From contig JAODGH010000024.1 in the NCBI GenBank assembly GCA_025464325.1, forward strand, positions 1 to 38,524: 38,524 bases of DNA, given 5' to 3'. This document shows positions 6,706 to 13,425 of this stretch, piece after piece. The first letter of the stretch is position 1, and each line of letters begins with the position of its first letter. Source of the stretch: Methanosarcinales archaeon (GTDB lineage: Archaea; Halobacteriota; Syntropharchaeia; Alkanophagales; Methanospirareceae). The position numbers and the translations under genes were made by a program. The notes beneath the pieces are model-generated. The model ran no database searches. It saw nothing but the letters and a program-made list of their open reading frames with translations, and was not told where the DNA came from.

Positions 6706-8331
6706 TCAGAAATGCATACCCGTATCTTCCTCTGATATTGACTCATAACCCGAAGCTATCATCTCCTCCGCTCTCCTCTGTACGAACCTGTCAAAGCCCT
6801 CTCTCAGGTGTCTCATGCTCACACCGATATCCTCTATGTTCTTATATTGCTTCTCCAACTCCTCAATTCTGGGACCCGCATCCAGTATCTCTGCCAGTCC
6901 TTCCTCATCCCACATCTTCATCATCGTCGCATCTTCGATCTTGCCGCGTTTCAGCATAAGCAATGTCCGCTCCTCAAGCGCTTTGTCCTTCGCATAGTTG
7001 AATATCTGTGCGATAAACCGCCCGGTAACCGTATTTCCGCGTTTTATACGCCCTATCTCCGTCTCCACGTATTTGTCTTCGAACATATATTCCACAAGCT
7101 CACGTACCAGAGCCTTCCTCGCTTCTTCTTCACCGCCCACTTCCTGGACCAGCCGGCGATCGAGCGGGACTTTCTTCACATATATCTCCGCGATAGAATA
7201 CGCTGTCTCTTTATCCGCCTTGGGCACCTCTATGATCTTATCAAATCGGGCTCTAAACGCTGAATCTATCAGGTGTAACCGATTCGTAGCACCAATCACC
7301 GTGAGATGCGGATGTAGCGAATAGAACCCGTCGAGTATATCGAGTAACTGCCCCGTCACCCGTTCCGGAGCACCAGATGAGCCGGTGTACATGCCCCGTT
7401 CCTGCGCTAATGCGTCTATCTCATCGAAGAATATCACACCATAATCGTTCTCGCCCTCTTCCAGCTTCTCATTCGCCATCTTGAAGACCATACGTACATT
7501 TCGCTCGGACTCACCCAACCACATACTGAATAACTCGCCTGCACCCACTTTCACGAATTCGCAGTTGGGCAGTGCCGATGCCAGTGCCTTTGCACACATC
7601 GTCTTACCACAGCCCGGTGGTCCATACATGAGTATCCGCCGTGAACGCTCGCCATATCGCGAATAATCGTCAGGATTGAGCATCGGGAGGATGATACTGT
7701 TTATCAGTTCCTGTTTCACCTCTTTCAACCCACCGATATCATTGAAACTTACACCAGGGTTCTTCGTTATCTCATAGCGCGTGAACTCCCGCGTCTTGTA
7801 ACTCTTCAGTATATCATAAGTACCCGGAAGTAGTCCGACCTTCATACCCTCCTTCAGTTTCATCCTGTCATCCTCACGTAATCGCTTGTAGATCTTACCG
7901 CGTCCCTTACCCGTGGATATCTCGCCTATCCATCCATCTCCATCTTTCCGTAGCTCCTCTATCTCGCCTACTTCCAGATCCACCATCCGGTCGTAGACCC
8001 TGGTGATACCGATCGTGAACCCGCTTGGATTGTTCTTATCCGGAATACGCCCTATGAATACATATTTGCCCACTTCCAGGCTTTCTATCTCTTCATCTGT
8101 TAACGTACCATATGGTAAAGCCTTTAATGCACCATTTAAATTTACGATTGCACCCTCATTGAGCTTCTCTACTACGAATCCGCAATCTAAAGGTGGCGAC
8201 CTCGATTTAGAAACGAGCTTCTCTAAGTCTTCCTTATACGCTTCTGCCTCTTCATACTTACGTCTCAGTCGCCGGTACTCACTCTCCAACCGCTCATACT
8301 CGTATCTTGGAATATAATCCTCCCTTTCCAT
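6706..8331 (-). CDS. arc: ARC/Mpa-type proteasomal AAA+ ATPase
   Basis: 541 residues in the ARC/Mpa order: N-terminal coiled coil (about 10-42), two OB-type beta domains (about 50-115 and 118-185), then one AAA module starting VSFNDIGGLKEVKQEL. Walker A GPPGCGKT is at 237-244, Walker B VIFFDEID at about 299-306, the aromatic pore loop WLGESE near 271-276 and the sensor/arginine region IGATNRLHLIDSAFRARFD follow. A helical tail ends ...SEEDTGMHF. In bacteria this ring recognises pupylated proteins by its coiled coils and threads them into the 20S proteasome. The tail here lacks the Tyr of the HbYX/GQYL docking motif (MHF instead). A TATA box about 33 nt upstream suggests it heads the operon with the two PafA/Dop relatives. 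An archaeal PAN was considered, but the double OB layout and the neighbours favour ARC. Confidence 0.87.
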   Translation of the reverse strand: MEREDYIPRYEYERLESEYRRLRRKYEEAEAYKEDLEKLVSKSRSPPLDCGFVVEKLNEGAIVNLNGALKALPYGTLTDEEIESLEVGKYVFIGRIPDKNNPSGFTIGITRVYDRMVDLEVGEIEELRKDGDGWIGEISTGKGRGKIYKRLREDDRMKLKEGMKVGLLPGTYDILKSYKTREFTRYEITKNPGVSFNDIGGLKEVKQELINSIILPMLNPDDYSRYGERSRRILMYGPPGCGKTMCAKALASALPNCEFVKVGAGELFSMWLGESERNVRMVFKMANEKLEEGENDYGVIFFDEIDALAQERGMYTGSSGAPERVTGQLLDILDGFYSLHPHLTVIGATNRLHLIDSAFRARFDKIIEVPKADKETAYSIAEIYVKKVPLDRRLVQEVGGEEEARKALVRELVEYMFEDKYVETEIGRIKRGNTVTGRFIAQIFNYAKDKALEERTLLMLKRGKIEDATMMKMWDEEGLAEILDAGPRIEELEKQYKNIEDIGVSMRHLREGFDRFVQRRAEEMIASGYESISEEDTGMHF

Positions 8332-8358
8332 ACTAACCCCGTTTATTTCTATGATCTG

Positions 8359-8370
8359 GATTTATAAAAA
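8359..8370 (-). promoter_or_regulatory. TATA box of the ARC-PafA-Dop operon
   Basis: On the minus strand the sequence reads TTTTTATAAATC, centred about 33 nt upstream of the ARC start codon. This spacing predicts a transcript with almost no leader. No other promoter-like element is seen before the two downstream genes, whose gaps are 27 and 4 bp, so the three genes probably form one unit. Confidence 0.5.
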
Positions 8371-8390
8371 AGAATCGCTCCTCAGACCTT

Positions 8391-8398
8391 TTATATAA
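8391..8398 (+). promoter_or_regulatory. TATA box of the PhoU-AbrB gene
   Basis: TTATATAA at 8391-8398 lies about 50 nt before the ATG at 8447, placing the start of transcription near 8420. The leader contains GAGGTAAAGAGGGC, which can pair with 16S rRNA. Confidence 0.45.
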
Positions 8399-8405
8399 TT
8401 ATACT

Positions 8406-8421
8406 TCTCTATATATAGAGA
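8406..8421. promoter_or_regulatory. Perfect 16-bp palindrome, probable operator
   Basis: TCTCTATATATAGAGA is its own reverse complement. It sits between the TATA box (8391-8398) and the expected transcription start of the PhoU-AbrB gene, where a bound protein would block transcription. The encoded protein has an AbrB-like DNA-binding head, so self-repression is a reasonable inference. The other divergent gene, ARC, has its own TATA about 40 bp away. Confidence 0.5.
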
Positions 8422-8446
8422 TAATAGAGGTAAAGAGGGCAAAGAG

Positions 8447-9466
8447 ATGAAAGAAGAGAAGCGCAAAATTCAATTGACTGGTGGCTCTACCTTCACGATC
8501 TCACTGCCAATAAAATGGGCGAGGAATGCTGGTCTCAAACAGGGTGACGAGCTCATAATCAGGCTGCGTGGTGATAAATCTCTTCTGATCACACCGGTGA
8601 AGGTAAAGAGGGATCAACTGAATTGTGCGGAGTTTACTCTCTCAGAGCATGAGGATTTCGAGGGCAATTTCCGGCTCCTCATTTCTTATTACCTTGTTGG
8701 CTATGACATAGTGAAGCTCACGTCTCCGAAGGGATTCAGTGCAGAGGAGAGGAAATGGATAAAAGAGGAAGTGAGGAGACGATTGATCGGTATGGAAGTT
8801 GTAGGTGAGTCGGCACGCGAGATAATACTGAAGAGCTTTCTCAAATATGAAGATTTTACACTCCAGGATGCGATTCACAGTATGTCGAAGATTATAGTCT
8901 CCATGCTTGGTGATGCGATCTCCTCGCTTCGTAAGAGGGACAACAATCTCGCAGAGGACATAATAGAGCGTGACGATGAGATAGACCGGTTTTATCTCCT
9001 CATAGTGCGACAGCTTAAAGCTGCAATGAGTGATCCCGAGCTGGCGAAGAAGATAGGCGTGGATCGGCATCGGGAAAGCCTGGGATACCGGATAATAGTG
9101 AAGAGTATGGAACGTATTGGCGATCATGTAGAGAATATAGCGAAGAATTCAACGAAAGTGATGGTACCGGAAGAGGATATAAAGAGCATAGAGCGTATTG
9201 GCTACACCATAATAGAACTCTTCAACAAGACGCTGGATGCATTGGCAGATATGAACATAAGTAAAGCGAACGAAGCGATAAAAGATGCAAAAAGAATGAG
9301 TGGGATGTCAGAAGCGTTAAGCGAGCATCTGATAAGTGAAGAGGACGGCAATACCGATAAGGTACACGCGCTCTCTGTGTTGCAGAGTCTGGAGAGAATA
9401 GGGAAATACTGCGAGGATATAGCGGAAGTTACGATAAATATGGGCATAAAGGGCGCGGAAGAGTGA
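8447..9466 (+). CDS. PhoU-like regulator with N-terminal AbrB domain
   Basis: 339 residues. The first ~45 residues (RKIQLTGGSTFTISLPIKWA...GDELIIRLRGDKSLLITP) are a SpoVT/AbrB swapped-hairpin DNA-binding domain. The rest is helical with two PhoU repeats (about 120-220 and 225-335), each with an E/D-rich metal-binding signature such as RERDDEIDRFY and SMERIGDHVENIAKN, and LQSLERIGKYCEDIAE. This fusion is a known archaeal type, thought to couple phosphate-transport status to transcription. No pst genes are in the window. The ATG is preceded by a purine-rich leader. It is divergent from the ARC operon, and co-regulation is possible but not shown. Confidence 0.88.
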   Translation: MKEEKRKIQLTGGSTFTISLPIKWARNAGLKQGDELIIRLRGDKSLLITPVKVKRDQLNCAEFTLSEHEDFEGNFRLLISYYLVGYDIVKLTSPKGFSAEERKWIKEEVRRRLIGMEVVGESAREIILKSFLKYEDFTLQDAIHSMSKIIVSMLGDAISSLRKRDNNLAEDIIERDDEIDRFYLLIVRQLKAAMSDPELAKKIGVDRHRESLGYRIIVKSMERIGDHVENIAKNSTKVMVPEEDIKSIERIGYTIIELFNKTLDALADMNISKANEAIKDAKRMSGMSEALSEHLISEEDGNTDKVHALSVLQSLERIGKYCEDIAEVTINMGIKGAEE

Positions 9467-9561
9467 ATAATCGGGCGAAAGGTGTGTATCTACTACAAAT
9501 AGTATGGGCAGGTATCAACCAACATAAGTTGATTCTAAAACTGGACGGAACTATTATGCGA

Positions 9562-10401
9562 TCAATTAAGAATAGAATATACCGCGATGTTGAAGATGGG
9601 TGTGCCTGGATATGGAGTGAGCAGAGCGAACTGCGCAAGGGCAAGTCTGTCTGATACTCTTTACGAACTTCACCGTCTTCTTGATACATTCTATAGTCTC
9701 ACCCGGGATGCCGATGATGAACGAGCCGACGGTCTGCATACCTGCTTTCTCCACCATCTCCACCGCTTTCCTCGCCTGGTCCAGTGATATGCCTTTGTTT
9801 ATTTATCGTATCGAGTGTTCTCGTGATGGTATTCACCCTTGAGGATGCCGACCACAGAATATCCAGCCGATTATTCACTATTTCATCCGCTATCTGCGCG
9901 GCACGAGCCTTATCAAGCGTGAACGTATCGTCAAGAAACTCAATATTCTTTATATGGTAGCTATCAACGATGTTTTTTATCTCTTCAACTACGTTCTCCG
10001 GGCTTCTGCCACACCATTTATTGCAAATATTCGTGCAGAAGAGCAGAATATGCAGTTGAACGGGCATTCGGCAAGCACCTCCTTCGCCATGAATGTCGCA
10101 TGGGTCCCCCGAGCACAACCACACAGTCCTTATTCCCCTCCTTCGCTATCTTCGCCACATCGTAGGCGTTATATATGGTTGAGGTAACAGCGGTAATACC
10201 GACAACATCAGGCATCCTCGCTTCTAATTCCCTTTTTAGGTCCACCATGGAATAGTCGAGTGCAACCGCATCTATAATCTCCACTTCATGCTCAGTCCTT
10301 AGCACGGAAGCCAGATAAACCAGCCCGGGAGGTGGTCCGATAACACCAAGAACCTTCTTCACATCCGAATTCGACGGTGGCATAATCAAACATATTTTCA
10401 T
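9562..10401 (-). pseudogene. B12-binding radical SAM protein, heavily mutated
   Basis: The start is intact: MKICLIMPPSNSD at 10401 opens a cobalamin-binding domain through VVVLGGP. After that the reading breaks repeatedly. One C is missing after GGACCC (frame then gives HATFMAKEVLAE). An in-frame deletion then joins AKEVLAE to CPFNCIFCSS, so the linker to the radical SAM cluster motif is gone. Another shift precedes NKWCGRSPENVVEEIK. A deletion follows VNTITR. An extra four bases follow ACGATAAATAAA before the GISLDQARKAVEMVEKAG-like segment. A last shift occurs after VKFVKS, before LALAQFALLTPYPGTP. A stop is reached at 9562-9564, well short of full length. The ancestor was a BchE/MiaB-like class B radical SAM methyltransferase type of unknown substrate. 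Confidence 0.85.
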
Positions 10402-10439
10402 CTCTTTACTGTAGTTTAGAGATTCACCTCTGTAAATAT

Positions 10440-10463
10440 ATATTACAAATTTATTTGTAATAT
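10440..10463. promoter_or_regulatory. Perfect inverted repeat (11 + 2 + 11) in divergent promoter
   Basis: ATATTACAAAT at 10440-10450 and its exact reverse complement ATTTGTAATAT at 10453-10463 are separated by TT. The element lies between the dead B12-radical SAM gene and the radical SAM/SPASM gene whose ATG is at 10472. It overlaps a TATA-like stretch (AAATATATATTA, about 10434-10445) and would cover the expected start of a leaderless transcript. It is a strong candidate operator for a dimeric regulator. The regulator is not identifiable here. Confidence 0.6.
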
Positions 10464-10471
10464 TGACGAGA

Positions 10472-11878
10472 ATGAAAGAAGGCAAAGAGGGCGAGAAGGA
10501 GAGGATTCCGGAGGTAGTGGGCTCGTTAAGGAGAATGCTGGATAACCCGATAACGAAGCACATCCTGCAACATCTTTCAAAGGGTGATGCGTTAGAGAAG
10601 GCACTTGCGGTGTTCACGGGTACACAGCCGGGTACATGCATCAGGTGTCAGTTCCATTCGTTCCTGCTCGGTACCGCACTGAAATACGGTGCAAGGAAGC
10701 TTGACGTGGATGATGAAGAGCTACTGAACTACTTTAAAGACCCATCTGTTCAGCGTGGACTGGCGAATGTGATTCGTGGTATTGCGGAATACGGTGTCAC
10801 GAAACCGCAGAGGCTGCATGCTCCTTTCCTGGTGGTGTGGAACTACACGAAGGCGTGCAACCTGAGATGCAAGCACTGTTATGCGGCAGCCGGTAAATTA
10901 GCGGAAGATGAACTCACTACTGCAGAACGTAAAGAGGTTGTGGACCAGTTGTATGATGCGGGTGTGGCAGCGCTATCGTTCTCAGGTGGCGAGCCATTGA
11001 TGCGTAAGGACTTCTTTGATATCGCATCTTATGCCGCTTCCAGGCATATGTACGTTGCAATAGCCACGAACGGCATGCTCATTACGAAGGACATAGCGCA
11101 TAAGTTGAAGGACAGCGGTGTGAAGTATGTGGAAGTGAGTCTTGATGGTCCACGTGAGGTCCATGATACCTTAAGAGGTGTTGATGGCGCGTTTGAGCGA
11201 ACACTGGAGGGGTTGAGGAATTGCATTGCCGAGGAAGGGATTATGACCGGTATGGCGATGACTGTTATGAAGAGTAACATGGCGTATGTGCCGGAGATGT
11301 TGGATCTGGCGAGGGACACAGGTGTTGATCGCTTCATCGCTTTTAATTTCATCCCCGTGGGCATGGGTAAAGAGATAAGTGACATGGACCTTTCCATGGC
11401 TGAGCGTGAGGAAGTGCTTCACCAGTTGTACGAGCAGATGATACACAGCGAGGATCTGGAGATATTATGCACAGCACCGGAATATGCGAGGGTTGCACTT
11501 GAGGAGGTTTATGCGGGTGAAGGAGATAAGGTCCCGGCATCGCATTTCGCCGCGTTTGACCTGAAGGATAAGACCGCTGTGTTAACTGATTTTATAGGTG
11601 GCTGTGGTGCGGGACGATTATACTGTTCGATAGAGCATAACGGAGACATTCAACCCTGCGTGTTCATGCCGATCCGTGTGGGTAATGTACTCAAAGATGG
11701 ATTTACTCAGGTATGGCACAACTCGGAGGTGTTGAAGCAGTTGCGAGATCGGGAACTCCTCAAAGGTGCATGTGGTACATGCGAATATAAATATATCTGT
11801 GGCGGATGCCGTTCGAGGGCGTACGCATATTACGGCGACTATCTCGCATCTGATCCGGGATGCATTAAAACCAATTAG
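10472..11878 (+). CDS. Radical SAM/SPASM protein
   Basis: 468 residues from ATG 10472; an upstream in-frame TTG at 10463 falls inside the palindrome and is less likely. The first ~105 residues form a helical domain with a CIRC pair. The radical SAM motif CNLRCKHCYAA is at about 129-139, followed by SFSGGEPLMRKD. The C-terminal SPASM/twitch part binds extra FeS clusters: GGCGAGRLYCSIEHNGDIQP, then CGTCEYKYICGGCRSRAYA. This layout is shared with AhbD-like haem-pathway enzymes, tungsten-cofactor maturases and peptide-modifying enzymes. No precursor peptide or oxidoreductase gene is adjacent, so the substrate is open. It is transcribed from a promoter carrying a perfect inverted repeat. Confidence 0.85.
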   Translation: MKEGKEGEKERIPEVVGSLRRMLDNPITKHILQHLSKGDALEKALAVFTGTQPGTCIRCQFHSFLLGTALKYGARKLDVDDEELLNYFKDPSVQRGLANVIRGIAEYGVTKPQRLHAPFLVVWNYTKACNLRCKHCYAAAGKLAEDELTTAERKEVVDQLYDAGVAALSFSGGEPLMRKDFFDIASYAASRHMYVAIATNGMLITKDIAHKLKDSGVKYVEVSLDGPREVHDTLRGVDGAFERTLEGLRNCIAEEGIMTGMAMTVMKSNMAYVPEMLDLARDTGVDRFIAFNFIPVGMGKEISDMDLSMAEREEVLHQLYEQMIHSEDLEILCTAPEYARVALEEVYAGEGDKVPASHFAAFDLKDKTAVLTDFIGGCGAGRLYCSIEHNGDIQPCVFMPIRVGNVLKDGFTQVWHNSEVLKQLRDRELLKGACGTCEYKYICGGCRSRAYAYYGDYLASDPGCIKTN

Positions 11879-11988
11879 CTGTTACACTGAACAGTGAGAA
11901 GATTGCTTCATTGTACATGCAGTACACGGGATGTGTCTAAACGCCGTTATAAAAAAGGTGAGTGAGTGGCATATGGATGCCGAAGAAC

Positions 11989-12342
11989 CTACAGCAGTCC
12001 CTTATCCATCAGTATCCGCATTGTTTTATCACATGCAGTGGTGGCATGGGTGACCGCCTTACCGAAATGGGCATGTGCTTCTCGATAATCGGATTCATCC
12101 ATCTTACGCTTCGCTTCGCGCACCATCTCCTCCACCATTGCGAACTCTGGCTGTCCCGTCGCCCGCAACGCCATCCCGGTATCCGCAGAGAGTGCATCGA
12201 AGAACGCGTGCATCGCTCGCTTCGCTCCTGCCAGTTCACACGATTCGAGCGTTTCTAACGTCTCCAGCATCTTTGACCCGATGATCAACTCAGACTTTAT
12301 TCGCTCGCCAAACTGGTAACCTATTATCGCTTTCTCTACCAT
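11989..12342 (-). CDS. Small helical protein of unknown function
   Basis: 117 residues starting [20 protein letters not shown]. It is predicted almost wholly alpha-helical, with regular heptad-like spacing and an A/E/K/H-rich C-terminal half ([20 protein letters not shown]). It has no signal peptide, membrane segment or catalytic motif. A HEPN- or four-helix-bundle-like fold is possible but not supported by a clear motif. It is divergent from purA with 61 bp between the starts, room for two compact promoters. I do not recognise the family. Confidence 0.6.
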   Translation of the reverse strand: MVEKAIIGYQFGERIKSELIIGSKMLETLETLESCELAGAKRAMHAFFDALSADTGMALRATGQPEFAMVEEMVREAKRKMDESDYREAHAHFGKAVTHATTACDKTMRILMDKGLL

Positions 12343-12403
12343 GATGATATGTACATCATCTATTTCCTATAAACTTTTCTTATCCAATACGCAATTGATA
12401 CAC

Positions 12404-13405
12404 ATGCCGTCGATAATAGTAGTGGGTGGATTTTTTGGTGATGAAGGTAAAGGTAAGATTGTTGCATATCTGGCGAGCCACGATAAGCCCCGGGTGGTAG
12501 CTCGTGGTGGTGTGGGTCCCAACGCCGGGCATACGGTGGTGGTAGGCGATAAGAAATACGCGCTGCGGATGGTACCTTCGGGTATCGTGTACGAGCCGGC
12601 ACGGCTATTGATCGGTGCAGGTGTTCTGGTTGATCCCACGGTGCTGCTACAGGAGGTGCAATCTTTCGGGCTCAAGGGTCGTGTGGGTATTGACTGGAGA
12701 TGTGCAATAATAGAGCAGAAGCATATAGATGCAGATCGTAAGGATTCTGAATTGAGGGACAAGATAGGCACTACAGGTACAGGCTGTGGACCCGCAAATG
12801 CCGATCGCGCGTTACGTAAAGCGAAACAGGCTAAGGACTGGGCGGAGCTCAAAGAGTTCCTGTGTGACGTACCCCTTGAGATCAATCGAGCTATGGCGCA
12901 GGGTGATAACGTGCTGATAGAAGGTACTCAGGGGTTTGGTATATCTCTTCTGTATGGTACTTATCCTTTTGTCACATCCAAGGATACAACCGCATCACAG
13001 ATGGCTGCTGATGTCGGGATCGGTCCCACACGGGTAGATGACGTTGTGGTGGTATTCAAGGCGTTCCCAACGCGTGTGGGTGAAGGACCCTTTGCCACCC
13101 AGCTCGAGGATCAGGAAGCGGAAGAGCTGCATATCGTGGAATATGGCACTGTCACGGGCCGCAAGAGGCGAATCGGTACCTGGGATGGCAAGATGGCTGC
13201 TTATTCCGCTATGATCAATGGTGCAACTATGATCGCACTGAGCGGTGTGGACAAGTTAGACCCCTCGTGTCGGGGTGCCACGACCTATGAGGAGCTGAGT
13301 ACTAAGGTCAAGGATTTCGTGGCTATGGTGGAACGTGACACAGGTGTTGCGGTGAAACTGATTTCAACAGGACCTGAATTGTCCGAGATAGTGGACCTGA
13401 GATGA
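12404..13405 (+). CDS. purA: Adenylosuccinate synthetase
   Basis: 333 residues from the ATG at 12404; the frame extends 63 nt upstream but homology starts at [20 protein letters not shown]. The enzyme condenses IMP and aspartate with GTP to adenylosuccinate, the first step from IMP to AMP. Visible signatures are the GTP/IMP loop [26 protein letters not shown], the [12 protein letters not shown] region and [11 protein letters not shown]. It is about 90 residues shorter than bacterial PurA, as is usual for many archaea. TATA-like CCTATAAACT (12367-12376) lies about 30 nt upstream. It converges with ileS, with 20 bp between stops. Confidence 0.96.
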   Translation: MPSIIVVGGFFGDEGKGKIVAYLASHDKPRVVARGGVGPNAGHTVVVGDKKYALRMVPSGIVYEPARLLIGAGVLVDPTVLLQEVQSFGLKGRVGIDWRCAIIEQKHIDADRKDSELRDKIGTTGTGCGPANADRALRKAKQAKDWAELKEFLCDVPLEINRAMAQGDNVLIEGTQGFGISLLYGTYPFVTSKDTTASQMAADVGIGPTRVDDVVVVFKAFPTRVGEGPFATQLEDQEAEELHIVEYGTVTGRKRRIGTWDGKMAAYSAMINGATMIALSGVDKLDPSCRGATTYEELSTKVKDFVAMVERDTGVAVKLISTGPELSEIVDLR

Positions 13406-13425
13406 GATGAGGTGCCCCTGCTATT

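Noticed and set aside
8332-8446. Possible small tag ORF upstream of the ATPase
   Set aside because: The region is AT-rich promoter sequence with no ORF ending in a GGQ/GGE-like tail.
11879-11988. Hairpins CACTG-AA-CAGTG and TGTAC-ATGCA-GTACA after the SPASM gene
   Set aside because: Arms are only 5 bp and not followed by a clear T-run, so I do not call a terminator or operator.
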